A stretch of 10,358 nt of DNA from Chitinophagaceae bacterium (GCA_025351145.1 JANXWM010000139.1:1-10358); one strand, 5' to 3'. Positions 1-7,518 are shown, counted from the first letter of the stretch. Translations and numbers: made by a program. The notes: generated from the letters alone by a model not told the origin.

Positions 1-590
1 AATTTTTGTAAATCATCGTTATTCCATCTCTCATCTGGTGCTCCTGTTATATATAAATTGCCGCTGGCATCGACGCTAATGCCTTGTCCATAATTTGTGA
101 CTGAAATTCCGCAGGCACTTTTCGCCCAAATAGCATCACCTGATGAATTATATTTTACAACAAAAATATTTTTGCCGGCACCCTTAATCAAAGTCTCTTT
201 TCCAAAAGTAATGACAGAACTATTAAAATCGCCAATAACAAACACATTACCATGATTGTCACTGCAAATTCTTTGCCCCCCATCGTTACCGGTTCCTCCC
301 GCGCTTTTTGCCCAAACTATATTTCCTGATTGATTATATTTTACAAGGAAAACATCATCACTGCCGTTTGTATTTGCATTTGTTAAAGTAATATTTCCGA
401 AAGTAATATTAGCGCTGTAAAAATGTCCAGTTGCATAAACGTTACCGTCGGCATCTGTAGTGATACCCCAACCAAAATCATCGGAAGCTCCACCTGCTTT
501 TTTTGCCCACAGCCAGGCGGGCGTTTGTGCAAATATCGGATAGCTATTAAGGAGGATTAATGCTATTAGAAAATAACTTTTGCTTTTCAT
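1..590 (-). CDS. Secreted SBBP beta-propeller repeat protein, N-terminal part (runs off the left edge)
   Basis: I translated this frame directly from the minus strand. It stays open from ATG at 590 to the window edge, about 196 codons. Residues 1-22 form a Sec signal peptide: MKSKSY, a hydrophobic core LIALILL, and a cleavage-like end IFAQ. The mature part has repeated blades of roughly 50 residues, seen as WAKKAGG...D.GWGITTDADGNVYATG, WAKSAGG...D.GQRICSDNHGNVFVIG and WAKSACG...YGQGISVDASGNLYITG. Each is followed by F..VKYN-type strands. This is the SBBP (seven-bladed beta-propeller) repeat pattern. Such Bacteroidota proteins are usually secreted, often with a C-terminal type IX sorting domain, which would lie outside this window. 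An in-frame ATG at 623 would add 11 residues; I prefer 590 because it gives a compact signal peptide. Neither start has a clear Shine-Dalgarno sequence. The gene is not obviously linked to the conjugation operon. The fold is confident; the ligand or role is unknown. Confidence 0.85.
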   Translation of the reverse strand, partial: MKSKSYFLIALILLNSYPIFAQTPAWLWAKKAGGASDDFGWGITTDADGNVYATGHFYSANITFGNITLTNANTNGSDDVFLVKYNQSGNIVWAKSAGGTGNDGGQRICSDNHGNVFVIGDFNSSVITFGKETLIKGAGKNIFVVKYNSSGDAIWAKSACGISVTNYGQGISVDASGNLYITGAPDERWNNDDLQK

Positions 591-978
591 TTTTTGCGAT
601 TTTAGTTTTAGTAGAGTCTTCATTTAAGGCTCATGTATAAAGTTACAACACCCGACGGTTATTATATAATTAAACACTAAATACGCAGGGTCCCCATGCC
701 TCACGTTGGCATTGCTTTGAAGACCTTGCGGCGACGAAAGAATTGTTGTTAAGATAAAGGATAGCTTTTTCATCATTTGTTTCAAATTTTAGAGTGCTTG
801 CAAATTACCGCAAACGTGAGTTTGTGAAAAAATATCCGCTGTTACCCAAATATACACACAATGTAAATAGCTCAAAAGGAGTACAGGTTTTGTAATAAAA
901 CGGCATTCGGCTTATCCAGGCAAACAACGAAATAAATTTTTTACCCAGCCAATCTTTTCATAGCATCGCCTCTTGCAT

Positions 979-992
979 CGCACTCTTGTACG
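979..992 (-). repeat. Dispersed repeat motif CGTACAAGAGTGCG, copy 1 (reverse)
   Basis: On the minus strand these 14 bases read CGTACAAGAGTGCG. They match exactly two plus-strand copies at 9178-9191 and 10149-10162. All three copies are in intergenic DNA. Sequence around copy 1 differs from the other two beyond the motif, so it looks like a member of a small dispersed intergenic repeat family and not part of the local tandem duplication on the right. Confidence 0.65.
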
Positions 993-1070
993 TTCCGTTA
1001 TATATCATCTTCTACCGAAGCGTAGAATAGAAGCGTTTATATTTTCTTATGGAAGTTAGACTTCGTTAAA

Positions 1071-1090
1071 CGTTGGCGGGGACGCCAACG
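1071..1090. repeat. Perfect hairpin CGTTGGCG-GGGA-CGCCAACG
   Basis: There is an 8-bp perfect inverted repeat with a GGGA loop. It is GC-rich in an AT-rich setting and is followed by AACGAAAGC, a string also seen in the repeat region at 9222-9230. It is probably a mobile REP-like or extragenic palindrome. No T-run follows on either strand, so I do not call it an intrinsic terminator. Confidence 0.6.
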
Positions 1091-1178
1091 AAAGCAATGT
1101 GCGGACACCAACAGCAGCAGAAAAGGGACAAATGAGACCAGCAGGAAAAATGTGGCGATTAACAATTGAATTTATCTT

Positions 1179-1191
1179 TTGTTTTGGACTG
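1179..1191 (+). repeat. 13-bp direct repeat, left copy (possible island border)
   Basis: The sequence TTGTTTTGGACTG occurs here and again at 8827-8839 in the same orientation. Each copy is followed within 2-3 bases by ATTACA. The two copies bracket the conjugation operon plus the 1653-2138 gene. This is compatible with attachment-type or insertion-derived repeats, but no recombinase is encoded in the window, so the role is inference. Confidence 0.35.
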
Positions 1192-1620
1192 AAAATTACA
1201 GTGTCCCACCTCATAGTGAACGATTAAAATAGAAATGTCAAGTCTTCTTGCAATGTTAGAGTGGTCGTTTTAAAATTGCCACCAACACAAAGATTAACGA
1301 TATAACACGAAATGCCAACTTTATTATACGGCTGATTATCAACAAGAGTTCGTTGCGTTTCTCGTATTTACAGTTGCGTAAATGCACCTGTATATTGATT
1401 GCAGATTAATATGCTAAATGTGCAAGAGTGGTTAAAATATCGCTGCAAAAGAATAATAATTTCGTTAATCAATGCCTGCGTTTCTATAGTTATTTACAAG
1501 ACAGACTATGGCGTGGCTGCGGAAAAAATTGCTGTCCATTAAAGGCTTATAAATGCTTGTGAAAAGAAACTACAAATAGTTATTTTTTGAAACAATGGTT
1601 ATGTAACAGTGACCTCATGG

Positions 1621-1636
1621 GGTGCGTTCATGCACC
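1621..1636 (-). terminator. Possible weak terminator hairpin after the 1653-2138 gene
   Basis: On the minus strand, 16 bases after the stop codon, GGTGC-ATGAAC-GCACC forms a 5-bp perfect stem. A run of C follows, with no U-tract, so intrinsic termination is doubtful. It is listed because of its position directly downstream of the last gene of the island. Confidence 0.25.
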
Positions 1637-1652
1637 TACATCATCAATCAGT

Positions 1653-2138
1653 TTATTTGCTCAACTGCTCAAATTTTTTACTATGTTCTCTTATCGCACT
1701 TGCGGCATTTGCTAATTCTTTAGACGCTTTGTTAAGTTGATCTTCAGGAGTGAAGAAAAGCTGAATAGTTTTCTTATCATCACTTAGGCGCGCATCTTCT
1801 CGTGGTTTTCCATCAATAACGTAATCTGCCAGCTGCATTTGACTTGCGATATTAGGTAATAAGGAATTGAATACTTCAGCAAGTTTAGGATATTTCTTTT
1901 TAAACGGAGCTGCTAAATCCTCAGCATAGCCAATGATTACATCAAGTCGTACTGCCTCCTCCTTCGGAATTTCCTTTTTCTTAAACTTAGCTTTAGCCTT
2001 ATCTAATAAATCGGCAATTTTTTTCAGGTCTTCAGAAAGATTAAGTAAGTTTTTTTTGTTTTTAGATTTAAATTCGGATGAAACAATATCCCACGCGCCT
2101 TTGATTACTCCAGCTATTATTTCTTTAATATATTCCAT
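1653..2138 (-). CDS. Small Lys-rich helical protein of unknown function
   Basis: About 161 residues with no family I recognise. It is rich in Lys, Leu, Ala and Glu and almost entirely predicted helical. The N-terminal helix (MEYIKEIIAGVIKGAWDIV) is amphipathic and could touch a membrane. The next segment, around residues 23-60, is highly charged, with LSEDLKKIADLLDKAKAKF in heptad-like spacing. The C-terminal third ends in another long helix (QLNKASKELANAASAIREH). There is no signal peptide and no Cys. An ATG at 2150 would add four residues, but those codons contain GGGAG five bases before the ATG at 2138, a good ribosome-binding site and a rarity in this window, so I chose 2138. It lies 250 bases downstream of the PEGA-like gene on the same strand and may be a separate transcription unit or a distal operon member. 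The coding call is fairly safe; a function cannot be assigned. Confidence 0.7.
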   Translation of the reverse strand: MEYIKEIIAGVIKGAWDIVSSEFKSKNKKNLLNLSEDLKKIADLLDKAKAKFKKKEIPKEEAVRLDVIIGYAEDLAAPFKKKYPKLAEVFNSLLPNIASQMQLADYVIDGKPREDARLSDDKKTIQLFFTPEDQLNKASKELANAASAIREHSKKFEQLSK

Positions 2139-2288
2139 TTCTTCTCCCATATTATTTTGATTTTAATTATTTATACTTAATCGGTCCAGTTATTCAGGAA
2201 CTTACGTTTTATCCGAAAGATTTATTATCGTTGAAGTTGTATTTACGGCTCATAAAACTAAAATACAAAATTTAATTGTGGTAACAAT

Positions 2289-2333
2289 GGCACAAGTACG
2301 CCAACACACATAGCTACACTGCATACTTGCGCC
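2289..2333. repeat. Imperfect inverted repeat between two genes
   Basis: GGCACAAGTA (2289-2298) pairs with TACTTGCGCC (2324-2333) with one mismatch across a 25-base loop. A second, smaller stem (TGACAA/TTGTCA with an inner CCG/CGG) lies at 2354-2385, immediately after the stop codon of the PEGA-like gene. Neither is followed by a T-run. The gap from 2151 to 2387 holds no gene. These structures could stabilise the operon's 3' end or be remnants of a cassette-type boundary. Confidence 0.35.
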
Positions 2334-2387
2334 AGAATGGGGGAAGTTTATGGTGACAATACCGTCAACGGCAAGGGTTTTGTCATT

Positions 2388-3596
2388 TTAATACCTTCTG
2401 TTTACTTGAATGATTGAACATTGTCCCGCAACAATTGTAAACGTTCCGTTCCATGCGCCATTGTTATCCGTTGCAGAAAAACTATGACTGCCCTGGGACA
2501 AGATAATTGAAAGCGTTCCTGACTGTCCACAAGTTACTGAACCTCCTGTGAAGTATTGATTTAGTGAACCGTAAAATGTACCGTCAATATAAATATCGTG
2601 TCCATACCGACTTGAAGTAAAAAAACTAACTTTTCCGTTATCATATCCATAAGGATTCTCTTGGGTGAAATTTTGCAACGCATAAGTTTTACATGAGGAT
2701 TCATCAACATAAACATATCCGCTCCATGTATTTCCATATTCATCTTTAGCTGTAATCGTGTGGCTACCTGCAAACAAGTTTTTCACTACAGTTCCTCCGT
2801 TTTGACTTCCACAACTTGGGCTTCCATTTGAAAAATATTGTGATAAGGTTCCTGAATAATAGCCATCAACGGAAACTTGAACATTGCCGCAATTGGAGCA
2901 ATTATGATAAATCGTTATCTGTCCGTTACCAGTTCCGTATGGATTTGGGTTAACATCATCTGGTTTTGAGAAAGAGTCTGTCATGCATTCGCTTTCAGAC
3001 ACATAAGCAGTTCCTTTGTATGTTGTTCCGTAACTATCTTTTCCTGTAATTGTATGATTACCTACGGATAAAATTTTACTTATAGTTCCATAATCACCAC
3101 ATGATGCTGAACTATTTAGTGTTTCTGTTAATGTACCTAAATAATCACCATCAATAGAAACTTCCAAATTCGGACAGGAATTGCATGTCTTATAAAAGGT
3201 AAGTTTTCCATATCCTTCGCCATATAGATAGACTTTTTCAGGCTGTGGATTTGAATTATCTGTTCCATTTGACAAGCTTGAATTCTCTACTCCGCTTGAT
3301 ATACTTGAAGTGTCTATAGTACTTGGTGGAGTATATGTTTCTTGCTGTGGTGGTGAATACTGATTGTTGTCATTCGGTGATGTTGTAACAGTTGGATTTG
3401 TTTCAGTAGATGCAATAGATTTTTCGGTACTCCAATTTGAAATTATTTCATAACCAACAAAAAGTAAAATCAACGCAACAATAATCCACCAACCATTATT
3501 GTTGTTGTTAGTATTGGGGGCAGTTCCTCGTGGTGTAGATGTGTTACCTCCACCTGTTCTTCTAATCCCACCAACACTGTCTATCTCTACTGGCAT
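2388..3596 (-). CDS. Single-TM protein with three Cys-rich PEGA-like repeats
   Basis: 402 residues from the chosen ATG, which is 15 bases after the stop of the E1-like gene. A start at 3647 is possible but its first 17 codons overlap the E1 tail. Order (chosen numbering): Gly/Thr/Asn-rich N-terminus 1-34; one TM helix around 35-53 (GWWIIVALILLFVGYEII); Ser/Thr/Pro/Asn-rich linker to about 125; three tandem modules at about 128-204, 223-302 and 319-393. Each module has a G(K/Q)(L/I/V)(T/S) strand, a (S/Y)(I/V)DG..(Y/S)G(T/S)L core, a G(S/N)H(T/S) turn and a closing Cys. This resembles PEGA domains, which are small surface beta-sandwiches. Modules 1 and 2 carry C-x2-C near the start (CNSC, CSNC) plus two later Cys, suggesting disulfides outside the cytoplasm; module 3 has lost the C-x2-C. 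The likely topology is N-terminus inside, repeats in the periplasm. As last gene of the operon it could be a membrane target or effector of the conjugation enzymes; that is inference. Confidence 0.8.
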   Translation of the reverse strand: MPVEIDSVGGIRRTGGGNTSTPRGTAPNTNNNNNGWWIIVALILLFVGYEIISNWSTEKSIASTETNPTVTTSPNDNNQYSPPQQETYTPPSTIDTSSISSGVENSSLSNGTDNSNPQPEKVYLYGEGYGKLTFYKTCNSCPNLEVSIDGDYLGTLTETLNSSASCGDYGTISKILSVGNHTITGKDSYGTTYKGTAYVSESECMTDSFSKPDDVNPNPYGTGNGQITIYHNCSNCGNVQVSVDGYYSGTLSQYFSNGSPSCGSQNGGTVVKNLFAGSHTITAKDEYGNTWSGYVYVDESSCKTYALQNFTQENPYGYDNGKVSFFTSSRYGHDIYIDGTFYGSLNQYFTGGSVTCGQSGTLSIILSQGSHSFSATDNNGAWNGTFTIVAGQCSIIQVNRRY

Positions 3597-3610
3597 CGAA
3601 AAAAAATTAT

Positions 3611-4843
3611 TTAAGTTAACAGAACACAACTTTTGATATCTGCACATTTGTTACAGTAACTGACATCAACTCCCTTTCTTATTTGTAGGGGGTAAGAAAA
3701 ATGTTTAGTTTGCTCTCCTCCAATTCTCTCATCATTTGTATTGCAAACTAATGTGAATTGGTCTAAGTGGTCAATTACTTTTGGGATGTAATTTTCGCTT
3801 CCGATATTTAGAATATCAATAGCAAGTTTTATAGCGATAGTAGTAACATAGTTTATATCAACAGAAATACCGGGTTCAAAATTTAGTTTCTCTAAATTTT
3901 TTTCGTTTGTATAAAATTTTGTATTTACTGGTCTTTCCAATACTATTCCAATTTCATCATAAAAACATTGATAACAAGGCATACCATTAGGTAGCGTATA
4001 AAAGATTTCACCTACAAATGCTCTTTCCCAAAAACCAATTGAAAGAAAAGGGGTTTTCCAAAGTTTTGACATTTTGTTTGCGTAAACATCACCCTCTCTA
4101 TTATCAGCACAACCAATAATGATTGAATTTTTGTTTAAGAATTCATCAAATATTTCTTTTGAAACTTCTTCAATTAATGTTGCCGATTTTCTTACTCGGG
4201 CTGTTGGATTTATTTGTAAAATCCTTTCCTCTATAGCATCAACTTTAGTTTTACCTACATCAGATACTCCACATTGGTGACGGCAAATATTATGGTAGGA
4301 TAAAACATCGTTGTCAATAAGTAAAAAGTTGCCAACGCCTGTTCTTGCAAGTTCCAACGCAACTAAACTACCAACTGAACCACAACCTGAAATTATTGCA
4401 GTTTTATTTAGCATTGAACTTGTTTCAAGTATGCCTGTGTTTCTTGAAAATACATCGTTAATCAACTCGTAAGGTTCAGATTCACACATTAACTCCTCAC
4501 TTGTATAATATATAATTTCATTGCCCTTTCTAACACCTAATATTTGTCCAAATTCAGTAACTGGTTTGTTTACAAAGTTTATTATTTGTTTAGTTCTTGC
4601 ATTATCATCAAGGTTTATGAAATAGCTGAAATATTTTTCGTCTTCATCAATGTTGATTATTTGCCCTATGACTATTAGATTTTTAATTGAAGGTGAAAGA
4701 AATTCATCTGTGCAAACAACATTGTAAATTGAAGTTTGGGGATGGGAATAGCCCAACAATTTGCCGCAATAAATATCTTCCTCAAGTGATTTTGGAAATA
4801 ACACTTTTGGCGTTCGTTGTCTATTATTTAAAAATGAATTCAT
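3611..4843 (-). CDS. ThiF/E1-like adenylating enzyme
   Basis: 410 residues. The Rossmann-type adenylation domain begins near residue 146. It shows the nucleotide-binding loop GCGSVGS (153-159), the acidic D177-N-D179, N185-I-C-R188 (arginine finger region), G197-K-x-K200, and IIGCADN (D247, Mg/ATP contact). These are the hallmark E1/MoeB/ThiF motifs in the right order. C290-x2-C293 and C397-x2-C400 look like the paired zinc ligands of this superfamily. The first 140 residues are an extra domain of mixed strands that I do not recognise. E1 enzymes adenylate the C-terminal carboxylate of a ubiquitin-like protein or peptide; the acyl-carrying Cys cannot be fixed from sequence alone. It starts 11 bases after the JAB gene ends, in the same operon as an E2-like gene, so a role in conjugation is far more likely than in thiamine or molybdopterin synthesis. 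No ThiS/MoaD-type partner is visible. Confidence 0.9.
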   Translation of the reverse strand: MNSFLNNRQRTPKVLFPKSLEEDIYCGKLLGYSHPQTSIYNVVCTDEFLSPSIKNLIVIGQIINIDEDEKYFSYFINLDDNARTKQIINFVNKPVTEFGQILGVRKGNEIIYYTSEELMCESEPYELINDVFSRNTGILETSSMLNKTAIISGCGSVGSLVALELARTGVGNFLLIDNDVLSYHNICRHQCGVSDVGKTKVDAIEERILQINPTARVRKSATLIEEVSKEIFDEFLNKNSIIIGCADNREGDVYANKMSKLWKTPFLSIGFWERAFVGEIFYTLPNGMPCYQCFYDEIGIVLERPVNTKFYTNEKNLEKLNFEPGISVDINYVTTIAIKLAIDILNIGSENYIPKVIDHLDQFTLVCNTNDERIGGEQTKHFSYPLQIRKGVDVSYCNKCADIKSCVLLT

Positions 4844-4854
4844 GCCTGGATTGT

Positions 4855-5820
4855 TTAATTTGTAAACTCTGTTTGGTTTATTTTGCTTTCAACATATCTG
4901 CTGAAAATTCCTTCTTTAAATTTATACGCTTTGTTATCGCAAAGGAAAGTTGGATTAGTAATTTCTGTGCTAACCTGAAATTCTATTCTTGGGTTAATCA
5001 AAGTTCCATTCTTAAAGTCTTTTACGGAGTAAAAGATTTGCCTTCCTCTAATCTCACTTTCATAATTTACTTGAAGGGTATTCTCTAATTGAAGTTCTTC
5101 TTTTGAATATAGTTCAATTAAAAAATCAATGTCTATTGATTTGTTTTGGGGAATACTATTTTCTGCTGTTGGGTAGTTATTGATAATAATAGTTGTTGTC
5201 TTTCTGAAATTGCTTACCAATTTAGATAATTTATTGAGCAATCCTTTTCTTGGATTTACTGTTTTGCTTGGAGTTATTGGGATTTCGTTTTTGATTTTTT
5301 CTTTGTTCTGTTGTTTGTGGTCTGCAATAGAAAATTTGTATTTCAGTAATTCATCAGGGAAAAGACTATCGCCTACTTCAAAAGATGTTTTGGTGTATTT
5401 TAATGGAAGCGAAACATGATATATTGTAAGTCGCAAATCTGGGTCAATATTTATCAGTCCTGAAATTGCCCCTTGGGGTAATAATCTTGAAAATTCGCTA
5501 TTCGTTAAATCATCTGTGGAAGAAAAAGTGTCCATACTGCCCGGGTGTCTATGCCACAAACCCAAAACAGCCAGTTCAATTTTGTATTGTTTTGAAATTG
5601 CTTTTGCAAGATGGTTTACATAAGGTGTATCATACTCAAAATATGTAATTGTAAAAATAGAATTCGGTCCCGGGTCAATAACTTCAACGACATACCAAAT
5701 ACTATCAATGATTCTGCCCAACAAAATTCCGCCTGTTTCGGTTTTTATTTTGTCGTAAGTTTCACTTACAATAGAGTTGAACGCCCTATTAGAAAAGATT
5801 ATTTTTTTTTGTTCGTTCAT
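4855..5820 (-). CDS. JAB/JAMM (MPN-type) metallopeptidase
   Basis: 321 residues with an N-terminal JAB domain at about 5-140. The zinc-site pattern is complete: E28 in TETGG, then H90-R-H92-P, seven residues, S100-x2-D103, matching H-x-H-x7-S-x2-D exactly. Family members are isopeptidases that cleave after the C-terminus of ubiquitin-like modifiers, either trimming precursors or removing them from targets. Residues about 165-215 are a Lys/Asn-rich linker, and 225-321 form a second, unrecognised mixed alpha/beta domain, possibly for substrate or partner binding. No signal peptide, so cytoplasmic. The start ATG follows the end of the decayed E2 copy by five bases and the stop is 11 bases before the E1 start, so co-translation with the E1 is likely. 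The peptidase call is confident; the substrate is unknown. Confidence 0.92.
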   Translation of the reverse strand: MNEQKKIIFSNRAFNSIVSETYDKIKTETGGILLGRIIDSIWYVVEVIDPGPNSIFTITYFEYDTPYVNHLAKAISKQYKIELAVLGLWHRHPGSMDTFSSTDDLTNSEFSRLLPQGAISGLINIDPDLRLTIYHVSLPLKYTKTSFEVGDSLFPDELLKYKFSIADHKQQNKEKIKNEIPITPSKTVNPRKGLLNKLSKLVSNFRKTTTIIINNYPTAENSIPQNKSIDIDFLIELYSKEELQLENTLQVNYESEIRGRQIFYSVKDFKNGTLINPRIEFQVSTEITNPTFLCDNKAYKFKEGIFSRYVESKINQTEFTN

Positions 5821-5825
5821 TGTTT

Positions 5826-6342
5826 TTAAAATTTTCCATTTACAAATTCTTCATAAGTTGCATTGCCACTTATAAATAGTTCATAAATACTAATCCATCT
5901 AATTGTTCTCGACAAATAAATAACTGCTGATTAAGGTTCAGGGTCGTCCACTCTTTTGAAAATATCAATAAATTTATTCCCTTCATTATCTAAATCAAGA
6001 TGTGGTAAATTCCTTCCATTAGATGAAAAAAATCGCAGCTAATTTATTTAGCTCTGGTTTTATGCTATTTACTTTTATTAAACCTCCCTAGGCATCATTT
6101 GGATAAGTATTGCTATAAACTAATCGCAAAGAGCATTCAGTATTTCCAATTAATTCTGGCTTTATTACTCCCTCCCAAAACAGGCTACCGTCATTTAGCT
6201 TTCCTAATTTATAGATTGGAAAGTATTTTTCCATTACTATTTTTTCATTCTCCAATAGCTTTTCATCTACCTCATACCAAAAGAATGAAGCCAGCTTACC
6301 TTTGGGAATAATAAGATCGGTATTGTTTTTAGAATCTACCAT
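5826..6342 (-). pseudogene. Decayed second E2-like (UBC-fold) gene
   Basis: The reading frame from ATG 6342 is homologous to the C-terminal E2 domain of the upstream gene: IPKGKLASFFWY, MEKYFPIYKL, W-x-G-x-I-x-P-E-L-I-G-N and LVYSNTYPND align one to one with its IPPGKLANFYWY to LVYDNNHPNN. The frame then meets an in-frame TAG at 6088-6090. Homology resumes directly (GG.IKV..IKPEL) and then shifts by one base at a run of seven A (plus strand, 6026-6032). The next frame gives GRNLPHLDLDNEGNKFIDIF, contains a TAA at 5931-5933, and continues as TIRWISIYELFISGNATYEEF to a final TAA at 5826-5828. The position of the catalytic Cys335 of the intact copy is Asp here. ATG 6342 overlaps the upstream stop by 14 bases and gives an N-terminus like that of the intact E2 protein; ATG 6375 is an alternative. 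A shortened protein of about 84 residues could still be made. Confidence 0.85.
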
Positions 6343-7486
6343 GTCCTGCAAACTCTTCATAAGTAACTTCGCCACCTACAAATAATTCATAAACTGCTAT
6401 CCATTTGACAGCCCAAGCTAAACAACTTGATGCAGAAAGGCTGTAATTTGTAGATGCCTTAAAATTATCTTTTTCTGAAGTACATAAATATTTACGCCCT
6501 TGACTATCGCCTAAAATATGAGGAAGCGTTCTTCCAACTTCTGCTTCCATTTCTTCAATTTCAGGAGATACTAAATAGCATTTTACAGAACCACCATAAG
6601 AACTGTTGTTCGGGTGGTTGTTATCATACACCAACATCAAATGGTAGCTATGATTGCCTAATAATTTTGGTTGAATTTCTCCAGTCCAACATAGTCTTCC
6701 GTCTCCAACTTCTTCCAATGTGAAATTTGGGAAATACTTATTCATTGCAGCGATTTCTGCCTGGTATAGTTCGGGGTCACTTTTATACCAATAGAAATTA
6801 GCAAGTTTCCCGGGTGGGATTTGAATGTTATTGCCCGTGTTGGTTGTATTATCCGGGCTTACATTTCCTGTTGGACTTATTGAAACGCTTTTTGCCTCCT
6901 CCAATTTCTTTTTAAGTTCTTTTCTTTTTTTCTCTGAAGGAGCTTCAACTGCGAGTTCCCCTTCTGGAATTTGGACGTTATTGCCAGTTTCATTACTGCC
7001 AATAGGATTTCCACCTGTTGATATTGTAACAGCATTTTTTGTTTCTGCTAATTTCTTTTTTAATTCATCTCTTTTTCTTTTTAAGTCAGCATCAGAAATC
7101 GGGTTGTTTGGAATTTGAATATTGTTCCACATATTAACTTGATGTTCCCTTATTAAGTCTATATGAAATAGTGACTTAATAAAGTCAACTTCATTTCTTA
7201 ATCTTAGAATTTGATTCTCTATTTCTTGTATCTTCTCTTTTTGCAAAAGAGTTTCGTTCGTTAAAGTTGCTTTGTCTTCAACAGCAAGTTTTCCGGGTGG
7301 GATTTGAATGTTGTTGCCCGTGTTTGTTGTTTCATCAGGATTTACACTTCCTGTTGGAGTTATGGAAACTTTTTTTGCTTCTTCCAATTTCTTTTTTAGT
7401 TCTTTCCTTTTTTTTTCTAAGGGATCTTCGTCAACGGAAAACCTTCCATTGGGAATTACTAATTTATTTTTTTTGTTGTTTTGCAT
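6329..7486 (-). CDS. E2-like (UBC-fold) protein with repetitive N-terminal region
   Basis: 385 residues. The E2-like domain occupies about 229-385: an initial helix (ELYQAEIAAMNKYFP), W267-x-G strand, LVYDNNHPN (285-293, the equivalent of the YP..YP strand-loop), VSPEI, then LPH323 and YLC335, and a final helix WAVKWIAVYELF. The His plus Leu-Cys pattern is that of prokaryotic E2 families, so C335 is the probable thioester cysteine. Residues 1-228 are unusual. A module made of a basic helix (KKRKELKKKLEEAK), a Ser/Thr/Pro/Asn segment (VSI.PTG...NTGNN) and an IPxG box is repeated three times (about 23-70, 135-180, 184-230), with a coiled coil (about 76-115) between modules 1 and 2. It is the third gene of the operon, 32 bases after the preceding stop. 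It should receive a modifier from the E1 and pass it to a target; the target and modifier are unknown. E2 family membership is motif-based, not from a search. Confidence 0.8.
   Translation of the reverse strand: MQNNKKNKLVIPNGRFSVDEDPLEKKRKELKKKLEEAKKVSITPTGSVNPDETTNTGNNIQIPPGKLAVEDKATLTNETLLQKEKIQEIENQILRLRNEVDFIKSLFHIDLIREHQVNMWNNIQIPNNPISDADLKRKRDELKKKLAETKNAVTISTGGNPIGSNETGNNVQIPEGELAVEAPSEKKRKELKKKLEEAKSVSISPTGNVSPDNTTNTGNNIQIPPGKLANFYWYKSDPELYQAEIAAMNKYFPNFTLEEVGDGRLCWTGEIQPKLLGNHSYHLMLVYDNNHPNNSSYGGSVKCYLVSPEIEEMEAEVGRTLPHILGDSQGRKYLCTSEKDNFKASTNYSLSASSCLAWAVKWIAVYELFVGGEVTYEEFAGHGRF
6797..6937 (-). repeat. Internal module 3 of the E2-like gene
   Basis: This stretch encodes SEKKRKELKKKLEEAK, then a Ser/Thr/Pro/Asn segment, then IQIPPGKLAN. 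At DNA level it closely matches 7277-7420; for example both carry CCGGGTGGGATTTGAATGTT on the plus strand. Close nucleotide similarity suggests recent duplication or gene conversion. Confidence 0.75.
6947..7084 (-). repeat. Internal module 2 of the E2-like gene
   Basis: It encodes LKRKRDELKKKLAETK, a Thr/Gly/Asn segment and VQIPEGELAV. It is the most diverged of the three modules but keeps the same order of basic helix, low-complexity segment and IPxG box. Confidence 0.65.
7277..7420 (-). repeat. Internal module 1 of the E2-like gene
   Basis: It encodes LEKKRKELKKKLEEAK, a Ser/Thr/Pro/Asn segment and IQIPPGKLAVE. It is nearly identical to module 3 in protein and DNA, separated from it by the coiled coil and module 2. 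An extra IPNG box precedes it at residues 11-14. Confidence 0.75.
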
Positions 7487-7518
7487 ATTGTTGAAAATTT
7501 AGTTGCTGGTTTTAAGAT

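Larger units (their letters stand above)
591..1652. other. Gene-free 1-kb intergenic stretch with repeat-like sequence
   Basis: I see no convincing gene here. A minus-strand frame at 624-776 encodes 50 residues starting MMKKLSFILTTILSS. It ends with TAA directly abutting the alternative ATG (623) of the SBBP gene, in the same frame. Its second half lies in repeat-like DNA, so I read it as non-coding or as a relic of a signal peptide. The stretch holds one reverse-oriented copy of the CGTACAAGAGTGCG motif (979-992), a perfect hairpin at 1071-1090, the left copy of a 13-bp direct repeat (1179-1191), and a small hairpin just after the 1653 stop codon. Base composition and abundant stops indicate non-coding DNA between accessory modules. 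Confidence 0.6.

Noticed and set aside
591..1652. CRISPR array, tRNA or rRNA in the long intergenic stretch
   Set aside because: No regularly spaced repeats, cloverleaf arms or rRNA-like sequence could be found by reading.
1933..2160. Plus-strand open frame opposite the small helical protein gene
   Set aside because: It is antisense to a better coding frame and its Ser/Phe/Leu-rich translation is what a Lys/Glu-rich gene gives on the opposite strand.
2271..2387. Integron attC site between the PEGA-like gene and the small helical gene
   Set aside because: There is an imperfect inverted repeat, but I could not place the paired RYYYAAC and GTTRRRY boxes needed for an attC call.
2561..2773. Minus-strand frame inside the PEGA-like gene
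   Set aside because: It is out of frame with a gene that has clear repeats and a TM segment.
4687..5829. Several plus-strand open frames (4687-5088, 5180-5419, 5466-5648, 5611-5829)
   Set aside because: All are antisense to the E1 and JAB genes, whose motifs are complete on the minus strand.
6797..7420. E2 N-terminal modules as tandem ubiquitin-like domains
   Set aside because: Each module is a charged helix plus a low-complexity segment of under 50 residues with no beta-grasp strand pattern and no Gly-Gly end.
6825..7502. Plus-strand Ser/Phe/Leu-rich open frames
   Set aside because: They mirror the Lys/Glu-rich repeat modules of the E2-like gene and duplicate because those modules do.
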